This document shows positions 45,986-54,305 of a stretch of 64,000 nt of DNA, one piece after another. Below the pieces are notes generated by a model. The model saw nothing but the letters and a program-made list of their open reading frames with translations. It was not told the origin of the DNA and made no database searches. The stretch is from assembly GCA_913774355.1 (NCBI GenBank), contig CAJYGB010000042.1, positions 96,324 to 160,323 of the forward strand, read 5' to 3'. The position numbers were made by a program, and so were the translations under genes. The first letter of the stretch is position 1. The number at the start of each line of letters is the position of its first letter. Origin of the DNA: an uncultured Chryseobacterium sp. (GTDB lineage: Bacteria; Bacteroidota; Bacteroidia; Flavobacteriales; Weeksellaceae).

Positions 45986-46738
45986 ATGCCCATAATTAGA
46001 TATTCAGGACAGAAGAGCATGACACTCGAAGAATTCTATCGTGAATTAATGAATGTTGCTTCAACTTTCATAGAAAATGAAATAGGTAAAGCCATGCTCG
46101 AATTTATTTCAATGGTAAACCTAACTTTTACAAAAACCATATTGTATGGAGTGACTTCTCATTATTCACTTGTCATTCAGGCAACAGATAATTGGGAAGA
46201 TGATTGGTCAGTGACAGTTAATAGTATAGGAGACAAAAGATTTCAGTTTGAATATCAAATGCCCGAAGAACAGAGTCCTTGGAAGTATGCAGTCATTAAA
46301 GGAGAAGCTAACACAATGGACGAAGCAAAAGATTTTCTCATTATTGCCATGACCGAGAGTAAAGGTTGGGTAAACAATAAAGAATTAAAAAAACTTTATG
46401 GCCAATTAAAAGGTAGAAAACCGGAAAGCAAAAAATTTACCTTGTGGTTGGAATTTGAAGAAGTTGAACCGGCAAGCTGGAACAAAGAAAATGACTTTTG
46501 CAATATTCATGTTGATATGGAAGACGGGCGACATTATGGTCTAATTATCTGGACGTATGCATATTTAGAAACGGCCATTGAAGAAGACAAGAAAACGGGA
46601 CAAAACTTAAATGCCCTTTACCAAAAGCCGCCGGATTTATTTGTGAAGGAACTCACAAGAGAATGTATTGAAAAGGCTATTGAGGATTTACTGAAAATTG
46701 GAGATTTAGAAAAAGTTTTGAATCCAGGTATTTTATAA
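45986..46738 (+). CDS. Unknown protein (250 aa)
   Basis: No signal or membrane helix. Two similar-looking halves: the first (~1-130) includes HYSLVIQATDNWEDDWSVTV, the second (~150-250) FTLWLEFEEVEPASWNKEND and DGRHYGLIIWTYAYLE. Family not recognised. Its codon choice is more AT-rich than adjoining genes. Stand-alone with ~100 bp before and ~80 after. Confidence 0.6.
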   Translation: MPIIRYSGQKSMTLEEFYRELMNVASTFIENEIGKAMLEFISMVNLTFTKTILYGVTSHYSLVIQATDNWEDDWSVTVNSIGDKRFQFEYQMPEEQSPWKYAVIKGEANTMDEAKDFLIIAMTESKGWVNNKELKKLYGQLKGRKPESKKFTLWLEFEEVEPASWNKENDFCNIHVDMEDGRHYGLIIWTYAYLETAIEEDKKTGQNLNALYQKPPDLFVKELTRECIEKAIEDLLKIGDLEKVLNPGIL

Positions 46739-46816
46739 AAAAACTTCAGGATAAATGTGTTGGTTTTGAATATTTCTCTTCATTTGTAAATCATTAAATT
46801 CGCTAAAAAAAGTAAG

Positions 46817-47473
46817 ATGAAAAAAGCCTTTGAATTCCTCAAACAGCTCGAAAGAAACAACACCCGCCAATGGTTTGCCGCCCACAAAACGGAATATGAT
46901 GTAGTAGTAAAAGAAAACAAAGTGCTTTTCGATCAGATTTATGCTGAACTTCAACAGCATGATCGGGTAAACGGCATCCATATATACCGGATTTACCGGG
47001 ATGTCCGTTTTTCCAAGGACCAGACACCGTACAAAACCCATTTCGGAGCCGGGTATTCCCGCCTGAAACCGATGCTGAGAGGAGGCTATTACATCCATCT
47101 GGAATCCGGCAACAGCTTTGTGGGCGGTGGATTCTGGGGACCGGATGCCAAAGACCTGCTCCGCATCCGTAAAGAATTTGAAATCAGCACCGTGGAAATT
47201 GATAAGATCAGTTCAGACCAGACTTTTATCAACTATTTTCAAGAAATAAAAGGCGACGCCGTGAAAACAGCACCCAGAGGTTTCGATAAGAACCATCCCG
47301 CCATTAATCTCATCCGGAAAAAGCAGTACGTGGTCATGCGGCCATTTACCGACCAGGAAGTTTTTTCGGATGATTTTGCGAAAGAAGCAGTCCTCACCTT
47401 TCTTGCCATGCGCCCTTTCTTTGATTATATGAGCGAAGTGCTGACGACGGATCTGAACGGACAACCTCTATGA
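46817..47473 (+). CDS. DUF2461-family protein (218 aa)
   Basis: The pattern AFEFLKQLERNNTRQWFAAH and RDVRFSKDQTPYKTHFGAGY is the hallmark of DUF2461 (TIGR02453), a widespread cytoplasmic family with no known function. GGYYIHLESGNSFVGGGFW follows. Standard length; not otherwise linked to its neighbours. Confidence 0.9.
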   Translation: MKKAFEFLKQLERNNTRQWFAAHKTEYDVVVKENKVLFDQIYAELQQHDRVNGIHIYRIYRDVRFSKDQTPYKTHFGAGYSRLKPMLRGGYYIHLESGNSFVGGGFWGPDAKDLLRIRKEFEISTVEIDKISSDQTFINYFQEIKGDAVKTAPRGFDKNHPAINLIRKKQYVVMRPFTDQEVFSDDFAKEAVLTFLAMRPFFDYMSEVLTTDLNGQPL

Positions 47474-47559
47474 TGGCTGTAAGTGTTATTTGGAATGTAT
47501 TTTGGCAGAAAACCATTATATTTTATTTATTTTTACCTTTTTAAACATCAGTTAAAATC

Positions 47560-48279
47560 ATGAAAACCATTCTTTCAGTTGCTTTACTATTAATGGCTTC
47601 TGTTTTTCATTCTCAAACAAAAGACATTGCAGGAATATATGGTGAAGGACTTCTCAACAGACTCAACCCGGCAGCAAGTTATATTGAATTGAAACCGAAC
47701 TCCACTTTCATCTACAACTATTATGGAAAAATATATGAGGGCCATTGGAAGCTTTCCGGAAACAAGGTTCTGCTAAATCCCGACCTCAGGAAAGAATTTG
47801 CCAAAGTAAAAATGAAAGAATCCAGAAACAATTCGGATTCCATTACCATTAAGATCAGCTACATTCCGAAAAAGGATGATTCCGGAAATACGGTAAGCGA
47901 CGGCTTCAAAATGGCAACCGTTTATTTTGATAAAAAAGCAAATTATATCAATATCCTGAAGTCGCCTTATGTAAAAAGCAGCGGCAGGGCTCCGTATATA
48001 GATAGGCAAAATATCCTTAATAAGGAAAATTCCGTAAGTGTTTCCAAAAAAGATTTTTCACAGCTCGGTTTCAGGACCCACAATCTCAGCAACTACCTTA
48101 TTTTCAATAAGGCTAATAATGATTCCAATGTCTTCGAGTTTGAAATCGAAGATATCGCCGCATATGAAGACAACATCCGGGACGAATTTTTTATTCTCGA
48201 TGGAAAATCATTGTATTATCCCAATAAGAAAGGGAAAATCGATGTGATGCAGTTGCCTTTGATGAAAAAGAAAATGTAA
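47560..48279 (+). CDS. Secreted protein of unknown function (239 aa)
   Basis: Signal peptide MKTILSVALLLMASVFHSQ, then a beta-rich domain starting KDIAGIYGEGLLNRLNPAAS and containing YYGKIYEGHWKLSGNKVLL, the lipocalin-like pattern seen in many small flavobacterial secreted proteins. Ends basic (MKKKM). 33 bp upstream of the next secreted/TM gene, probably co-transcribed. Confidence 0.7.
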   Translation: MKTILSVALLLMASVFHSQTKDIAGIYGEGLLNRLNPAASYIELKPNSTFIYNYYGKIYEGHWKLSGNKVLLNPDLRKEFAKVKMKESRNNSDSITIKISYIPKKDDSGNTVSDGFKMATVYFDKKANYINILKSPYVKSSGRAPYIDRQNILNKENSVSVSKKDFSQLGFRTHNLSNYLIFNKANNDSNVFEFEIEDIAAYEDNIRDEFFILDGKSLYYPNKKGKIDVMQLPLMKKKM

Positions 48280-48312
48280 CCGTATGCCCTTACGCATCCC
48301 TCTGAAACACCC

Positions 48313-48978
48313 ATGAAAATAAAATTTCTTATCCTATCATTTCTGATTGCAGCAAAATTATCCGGATGCAAATGCGAGAACATGAGCATTCAGGAATCCT
48401 TTAAACATGCAGATTTTGTGTTTACAGGAAAAGTGAATGATATTGTTCAGATTCCTTCGGGGTTCAAGACCTCACATGATTACCTCAGCAAAATACAGAT
48501 CGGGAAAATTTACAAGTCGGAGGCTTACGGAGAATTTTACAAAAGAGAGGCTGTCCTTTTTTCATCCCCGCTTAGGTCATGCGATCTGTTTTATGAAAAA
48601 AATATCGAATATCTGATTTTCGGTTATATTGAACCCGATACCGGCCTACTCTACTCTGAATTCTGCACCTATACCAGACCTCTGAAAAACGTTACGAAAG
48701 ACGAACTGAAAATTTTACAGGATTTGGAGAAAGAATATCTGATTCAGGATGAATATGCCGTTGTAAAGCCTTTTATAGAAGACTTTGAATTGGAAACAAA
48801 CAAGCCGGATATTTATATTAAAAAACTAAAACGAAAAGCCGACCTGGCTGAGTCCAGATACGAAGACCTGAAAACAGAAAATAGAAACTTAACGATTATT
48901 CTGTGCATTCTGCTCGGAATTTTAGTACTGGGAATTTCTTTTATGTTCGGGAAAAGAAAATTTAGAACAAAATATTGA
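48313..48978 (+). CDS. Exported NTR/TIMP-like protein with a C-terminal anchor (221 aa)
   Basis: Signal sequence MKIKFLILSFLIAAKLSGCKC, then ESFKHADFVFTGKVNDIV, the pattern of netrin/TIMP-like (NTR) OB-fold domains, with cysteines in RSCDLFY and EFCTYTRP likely paired. A helical stalk (~160-190) and a single membrane helix (LTIILCILLGILVLGISFMF, ~193-213) end in a basic cytosolic tail. The first cysteines may also be a lipobox (LSGC), which would change topology. Function unknown. Confidence 0.65.
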   Translation: MKIKFLILSFLIAAKLSGCKCENMSIQESFKHADFVFTGKVNDIVQIPSGFKTSHDYLSKIQIGKIYKSEAYGEFYKREAVLFSSPLRSCDLFYEKNIEYLIFGYIEPDTGLLYSEFCTYTRPLKNVTKDELKILQDLEKEYLIQDEYAVVKPFIEDFELETNKPDIYIKKLKRKADLAESRYEDLKTENRNLTIILCILLGILVLGISFMFGKRKFRTKY

Positions 48979-49138
48979 TGCTTTCTTTCACTGGCGCAAA
49001 TATCTCGTTTATTCAACATTAAATGGAAAGATAGACAAAATTAGTCCATGATTATTTCACAATATCTTTCTTCATAAAACCCCTATTTTATTACATTTGC
49101 AGGTAAAATCAAACTGATCAACCATTTTCAGATCATCA

Positions 49139-50233
49139 ATGGACAAAAATTTCAAAAATTACGAAGAAACAATTCCCAGAAAGCACCGGATCAGCTTTTC
49201 GCCAAAATACAAAGAAGAATTTAAGACATCGGTTAATGAGATCATTTTTATTGCAGTTGCGGAAAAAGCATTTGAAAAACTTGGGTGGGACGTCGTTTAT
49301 AAAGACGACTTTACTATCGAAGCAAAACGCAAGGAAGCCGGCTGGATGAATGAACGCTGGACGGAAATCGTTACCGCAACATACAAAGAAGGCAACATTG
49401 CTGTAAAAAGCGAATCTTTGGGGAACGAGATCTGGGATGCCGGCAAAAACTCGAAAAGAGTAAAGTTATTTATCTACGCGTACCAGGAAACTTTAAAAAC
49501 GTTCGATCAGGAAGCACTGCAGGAATTGGAAAAAGAGGCGGAAAGAAAGAACAACTGGGACGACTACATCATTCCGGATACTCTGCCAAAACCAGCTCAG
49601 ACAAAAACTCCCGATCTTACGATTCCCTTAATCGGCGGTTTATTCGTTTCACTTATTCTGGGATTTACCCTAGCATATCTTTCCGTAAAAGGAGTGTACC
49701 TCATCATCTTGTTTGAATTTCTTGTAGCAACCGCAATTGGTTTTGCCATGAAATATTTAATAAAATTTTCAAATTATACCGATTTTAGAAAGCTTCAGTA
49801 CGTATTAGCCGCAATGATCATACTGATTTATGCCTCGAGCCAGTATTTTCAGTATGAAATAATTCTTCGTGAGAACAATCTGGAAAGAATCGGATTTCTG
49901 AGCTTTTTAAAGATTCGGTTTTCTCAGGGGTTTACGGTAAATAAAGTCAATCTGGGCTGGATCGGCTGGATCATCAGCTGGATTATTCAGTTGGGATTAA
50001 CCGGCCTTTTCACTTATCTTAAAATAATAATGGTGCTTACGAAATATGTCCTTGAAAGAATACCTGCCGAAGTCGTGGATTTTGCCTGTTACCATGCTTT
50101 TAAAAATAAATCGGAGGAGGAAATAAGAAAAGAACTTGCCGGAAAAGGATGGTCCGATAAAAAAGATCAGGATGAGGTTTTCGAAGCCATCGGAGGACTT
50201 TACAGTGCCACCGAACTCAATAGAATGAAGTAA
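49139..50233 (+). CDS. Unknown membrane protein (364 aa)
   Basis: N-terminal soluble domain (~1-150; FKTSVNEIIFIAVAEKAFEK, LGWDVVYKDDFTIEAKRKEA), then about four membrane helices (~160-310; IPLIGGLFVSLILGFTLAYL, GVYLIILFEFLVATAIGFAM) and a soluble tail with IRKELAGKGWSDKKDQDEVF. The tail resembles short SHOCT-like or helix-hairpin modules (KGWSD). Family not recognised. Confidence 0.65.
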   Translation: MDKNFKNYEETIPRKHRISFSPKYKEEFKTSVNEIIFIAVAEKAFEKLGWDVVYKDDFTIEAKRKEAGWMNERWTEIVTATYKEGNIAVKSESLGNEIWDAGKNSKRVKLFIYAYQETLKTFDQEALQELEKEAERKNNWDDYIIPDTLPKPAQTKTPDLTIPLIGGLFVSLILGFTLAYLSVKGVYLIILFEFLVATAIGFAMKYLIKFSNYTDFRKLQYVLAAMIILIYASSQYFQYEIILRENNLERIGFLSFLKIRFSQGFTVNKVNLGWIGWIISWIIQLGLTGLFTYLKIIMVLTKYVLERIPAEVVDFACYHAFKNKSEEEIRKELAGKGWSDKKDQDEVFEAIGGLYSATELNRMK

Positions 50234-50396
50234 AAATATATGATCGGTAAAGATTAATCCTGAACCAGGCAATGATTCCTTTCCATTTTACAGCATGATA
50301 CAATACAGCCGCTCGAATATGAGCGGTTTATCATTTATAAAGGTGATATTTAAAGTGTGTTCAGTGTAAGCATAACATTCAAATATCAATAGAAAT

Positions 50397-50510
50397 GAGC
50401 TTTAGCCCATTTACCCTATGCCGGATAATGAGTGGCTTTAGCCGAAACCTACAATAAATTTCGGCTAAAGCCAATTTGGAATTATGATTTACACATCGGG
50501 CTAAAGCCCG
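50397..50510. repeat. REP-like hairpins with GGCTTTAGCC cores
   Basis: TGGCTTTAGCCGAAA (50433-50447) pairs perfectly with TTTCGGCTAAAGCCA (50459-50473); CGGGCTAAAGCCCG (50497-50510) is itself a palindrome; GAGCTTTAGCCCA (50397-50409) is a further half copy. Three GCTTTAGCC-type units in 114 bp. The rest of 50234-50590 holds no gene. Confidence 0.75.
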
Positions 50511-50590
50511 ACACAATTGATGAAATTGATCAATTAAATACCAGTTAACTCCAAATTTTCTGTATTTTAATTCTTCAAAAATCCACACCA

Positions 50591-51244
50591 ATGAACACCG
50601 AAGAATACAGAAAACAATTTACCGAAGACGATGCCGTCGGCTGGGAATGCATTGATCAGGAACTGGAAAAGATTTACCCGGATCAGGAACCGCTCCATTT
50701 TGCACCACCACTCCATTATGTGGCAGGCGGCAACGACCCGCTGGATGGCATCAGTGTCTATAAAAGCGAAAAGTAGGAAAAACATTTCCACTTTGTAACC
50801 TACGGATTTTCCGAACTCTATTACAATGAAAAAAGTGTAGGTGGGGAATTCAGTAAATTTGGGTTTGAGCTGACTTTCCGGCTGAAGATGGAAAAGGAAG
50901 ACGACAACATCCATTGGGTATGCAATCTTCTTCAGAATCTGGCGCGGTACGTTTTCCAGTCCGGGAAATGGTTTGAAGAATACCACCTGATTCCCGCCAA
51001 CGGCCCGATCCGGATCGGGTATAACACCGACATCACTGCATTGTCCTTTACCCTTGATCCCGAACTCGGAAAGATAGATACGCCACATGGGGAAGTTTCC
51101 TTCTTACAGCTCGTAGGCCTTACCACCAATGAATTTAAACAGCTGGAACAGAATCCGGCCCCTTCAGAAACCGAAAAAGTAATCGAAAAGCTGCGGCAGG
51201 ACAATGCATTACTGATCACCGATCTGGATAGGAAATCATTTTAA
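50591..51244 (+). pseudogene. Suppressor-of-fused domain protein interrupted by one amber codon
   Basis: Reading straight through from the ATG at 50591 to the stop at 51244 in one frame meets a single TAG at 50774-50776. Before it: FAPPLHYVAGGNDPLDGISV; after it: KHFHFVTYGFSELYYNEKSV and FSKFGFELTFRLKMEKE, together the continuous SUFU-domain signature. Full length would be 217 aa. SUFU-domain proteins act as immunity proteins to polymorphic toxins in bacteria. A C-to-T change at a CAG codon is one simple origin. Readthrough would give the whole protein; otherwise it is broken. The 118-codon tail from 50888 is not an independent gene. Confidence 0.8.
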
Positions 51245-51246
51245 GA

Positions 51247-51316
51247 GTTTGTTTAAATTTAAATTCAGAGAATTTCCATCATCTCTTTTCCTCTTAATTT
51301 TCTGAATTTAAACAAA
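51247..51316. repeat. Inverted repeat after the SUFU gene
   Basis: GTTTGTTTAAAT...TTCAGA near 51247-51270 is complementary to TCTGAATTTAAACAAAC at 51301-51317, the left arm carrying an extra TTTAAA. It may work as a terminator. The remaining 51318-51543 is AT-rich and shows no gene. Confidence 0.5.
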
Positions 51317-51543
51317 CTTTGTTTATTCTTAACTTTTTCACCACGCAATCTTTTTGCTTGAATTTCAATTTCAATAAATTAAATAAATAAAACTACAGCC
51401 AATAAGTTGGTTTTTAAAACTAAAAATACCTTAATTTCTTAATGTTAAAAACATGCTCTAAAACAAAATCAACTATAATCTAAATCTGCATGCCGTATTT
51501 CCGAAGCCTTTTCCTATTTTAGAGTTTTAAAAACGAATCGACA

Positions 51544-52134
51544 ATGAAGAATTTAGAGGCGAAAATGGATGAAGCCTTCCAGGAAAACATTCTCTTTCCG
51601 AGGGAACAGACCGTCATCGATTTTTTGGTATCCGTGTTAAACAATCCAGAAAAATTCAGGGAAGACAGCCGGAAGATCGAGGTTATCGGCCTGTATTATT
51701 ACGCAGCCAGCCCTTTAAGCTTCCTTTTCGCCATGCCGAATTACGCCTATTATGCACCAGACAAAACCGTACATATCGCAGAACTTCATCTGAAAGAGCA
51801 TGGATTCGCAGAGTACACTTACCTGGATCTGCAGGAGCTTTGCAAAAAAGTATTGGACGAAAATGATTTTTCATACGACTCCCGCACGGACAGAAACGGC
51901 CTTCCCGACCTTTCCAACTACTGGGAAAACCAGTCCGGACTGGAGCATGAATTCCTGAGGCAGTGCTGGAAAAAAGCGAAAGAGCAGACCCGTTCAAAAA
52001 TCCTGGGCTTCCTGGAAGCTTCGGACTCAAGCAGCCTGGTCTATGATCTGGACAACGGATTCTATCTTCCTTTCGAGGTCGATCTCGATGAGTATCTGCA
52101 GTCGCAGGGCTTCCGATTTGAAAAGGAAAGCTAA
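51544..52134 (+). CDS. Unknown cytoplasmic protein (196 aa)
   Basis: Starts MKNLEAKMDEAFQENILFPR; central FLFAMPNYAYYAPDKTVHIA; C-terminal VYDLDNGFYLPFEVDLDEYL. Acidic, no signal peptide. Family not recognised; placement suggests another immunity-type protein. Confidence 0.6.
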   Translation: MKNLEAKMDEAFQENILFPREQTVIDFLVSVLNNPEKFREDSRKIEVIGLYYYAASPLSFLFAMPNYAYYAPDKTVHIAELHLKEHGFAEYTYLDLQELCKKVLDENDFSYDSRTDRNGLPDLSNYWENQSGLEHEFLRQCWKKAKEQTRSKILGFLEASDSSSLVYDLDNGFYLPFEVDLDEYLQSQGFRFEKES

Positions 52135-52257
52135 AACCTTAGTTAAACTTCATTTACTTTTCACTTAAAACTATGATTCATTCTTCATCAAATAGAATTC
52201 AGGTAAACTTCACCAAGGGATTACCGTAATTTTTTTTTAAATAAAACTTAAAAAACA

Positions 52258-53604
52258 ATGGGACTATTCGATTTTTTCAAAAAGAAAAAACAGGAAAATA
52301 CAGGCATCGAAAATTCAAAATTCATCTCGGTAGAGTTTCAGAACCAAATCTGCGCGCTGGCCTTATGGAAACTGAAAGAAAATGACATGAATCCGAATAT
52401 TGCGGTTTATGAAATGAAAAAGGTAGGGCTGAATGATGAGCAGATAAACGTTATCCTTGAAAAAGTAAAGGAAATTTCCGGTCAGAAACTAAAGGCTTCA
52501 TCTCCCCAGGATCAGGGAATAGATAAAAATCTTTTCAACAGTGAAGCCTATCGGGTAAATATACTGGATCATGCACAGCAGCTGTATTTTCAGAACAATC
52601 ACCGTTATGAGGTGGTTCAGCACGAACTGTTCAAAGAAGGGCTGAGCAGAAAGCAGTCGGAAGAAATCATCGTGGCATTACAGGAAAAAAACACACAAAT
52701 GGTCAATGATTTTCAGGCGGATCTGGACAGCGGATTTATTTCAGAAATAAAAATTACGCCCAATCCTGAGCACACAAAAGGAAATACGGACCAGGACCAG
52801 ATCGACCGTTATATCGGATATGGGGCCTACCAGATGGACAGAGGCGATCTTGACAATGCACTGGAGCTCTTCGACAAAGCTATAGAACTGGATGAAAATG
52901 CAACGCTAGCCTATGCCAATAAAGGAAAACTTTACGGGCTGAAGAATGACACCGAAAAGGCATTATTCTTTACCAATAAAGCGCTGGAACTGGAGCCTGC
53001 ACATCCACAGATTCTGGAAAATAAGGTAGACTTTGTGTTCGAACTCTTTCAGGAAGGTAAAATCGATGAACATGAATTTATACTGAATATAAAAGATGTC
53101 CTGGCAAATGATCCCCAGAATCCCAATGCGCTGATATTTATCATCCAGTTTTACCAGAAAGAAAACCGTATCGAGGATGCCGTAAAGTCTGTAAGGGAAC
53201 TGTTTAAAAAATATTATTCAGAACACGTCACCATTCAGCTTATGGTTGATACTATGTATATGCTCCCTGAAGAAGAGGCGCTGAAGCAGTTTGACCTCAT
53301 AGAAAATGAATCCGGTGAGGAAGCAAAATATCAGCTTAAGTACAACAAAGGCCTTTATTTAAAAGGAATCGGGAAATATGACGAAGCCATACAGCTGTAT
53401 GGCCAACTCAATACCGTACAGCCGTTCTCCTGGAACTATTACCAGATGGCCATCATGAAAAACAGCCAGGGAAAAACAGCCGAATGTATCGAATTATTAA
53501 AGACAACTTTTGAGCTGGAACCTGCCCTGAAAGAAGATGCCCGCAGCTTCCCGGAGCTCCAGAATCTTTTTACCGATCCTGAATTTATACAACTTACAAA
53601 ATAA
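52258..53604 (+). CDS. TPR-repeat protein (448 aa)
   Basis: A basic N-terminus (MGLFDFFKKKKQ), two short helical repeats (~20-70 and ~100-140, both with a MKKVGLNDEQINVILEKVK / HELFKEGLSRKQSEEIIVAL pattern), then TPRs from ~190 (YGAYQMDRGDLDNALELFDK, AYANKGKLYGLKNDTEKALF, KYNKGLYLKGIGKYDEAIQL). A protein-interaction scaffold; its partner is unknown. No membrane segment. Confidence 0.8.
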   Translation: MGLFDFFKKKKQENTGIENSKFISVEFQNQICALALWKLKENDMNPNIAVYEMKKVGLNDEQINVILEKVKEISGQKLKASSPQDQGIDKNLFNSEAYRVNILDHAQQLYFQNNHRYEVVQHELFKEGLSRKQSEEIIVALQEKNTQMVNDFQADLDSGFISEIKITPNPEHTKGNTDQDQIDRYIGYGAYQMDRGDLDNALELFDKAIELDENATLAYANKGKLYGLKNDTEKALFFTNKALELEPAHPQILENKVDFVFELFQEGKIDEHEFILNIKDVLANDPQNPNALIFIIQFYQKENRIEDAVKSVRELFKKYYSEHVTIQLMVDTMYMLPEEEALKQFDLIENESGEEAKYQLKYNKGLYLKGIGKYDEAIQLYGQLNTVQPFSWNYYQMAIMKNSQGKTAECIELLKTTFELEPALKEDARSFPELQNLFTDPEFIQLTK

Positions 53605-53679
53605 TTCTTTTCACCGGGCTACGTAAAAAGATATTTTAAAACTCACCAGAAAAGAATTCCGTACATTTAAAATAAAAAA

Positions 53680-54285
53680 ATGAATCCCATCACAGAACTG
53701 TACGTTGCAGGACTTAAAAAAGCCTATTTTGAAAACCAGGGAAAAGAAAGCTGGGAACATTTTGAAAAGATAAAGCATGGCCTTGCCGAAGAAAACATTC
53801 AAAAGTTGAAAGAGCTTTATCCTGAAATTCCGGATGCACTGATCGATCTTCTGAAATATGTGGACGGTACCTACTGGAAGGAATATGAGGGAGAGAAAAT
53901 AGCATTCTACTTTCTTGGTTCCGATATGGAAGAATATCCTTATTACCTGCTGTCTTCCGGTGAAATTATTGAAAATCATGATCTGGCATTCAGATATTAC
54001 GCCGATTATATCGAAGGGAAATATGAAGGAGTAGACATTGATGAAAAAATTACGGGTACTGCAAAGAGCCTGAATTGGCTTCATTTTTCAGACTGTATGA
54101 ACAACGGCGGAACCTCTCAGCTGTTCATCGATTTCAGTCCGTCGGAAAAAGGAACAAAAGGCCAGATTGTCCGGTTTGTCCACGACCCGGATGAATTTAC
54201 GGTCATCGCCGATAGTTTTGAAGAATACCTGAAAATGCTGATGGCCAACGGATATAACTTTATCAATGAAGAATTTATGGAATAA
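53680..54285 (+). CDS. SMI1/KNR4 (SUKH) family protein, probable immunity protein (201 aa)
   Basis: The SMI1/KNR4 core is visible: IKHGLAEENIQKLKELYPEI with PDALIDLLKYVDGTYW, then FYFLGSDMEEYPYYLLSSGE and the GGTSQLFIDFSPSEKG segment. SUKH proteins are the largest superfamily of polymorphic-toxin immunity proteins; no toxin gene lies nearby in this window. 20 bp before the helicase gene and likely in the same transcript. Confidence 0.85.
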   Translation: MNPITELYVAGLKKAYFENQGKESWEHFEKIKHGLAEENIQKLKELYPEIPDALIDLLKYVDGTYWKEYEGEKIAFYFLGSDMEEYPYYLLSSGEIIENHDLAFRYYADYIEGKYEGVDIDEKITGTAKSLNWLHFSDCMNNGGTSQLFIDFSPSEKGTKGQIVRFVHDPDEFTVIADSFEEYLKMLMANGYNFINEEFME

Positions 54286-54305
54286 ACAACAAAAACACAC
54301 AACCG

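Noticed and set aside
50888-51244. Independent 118-codon gene
   Set aside because: It is in the same frame as the upstream 61 codons and starts in the middle of a SUFU domain; a single TAG separates the parts.
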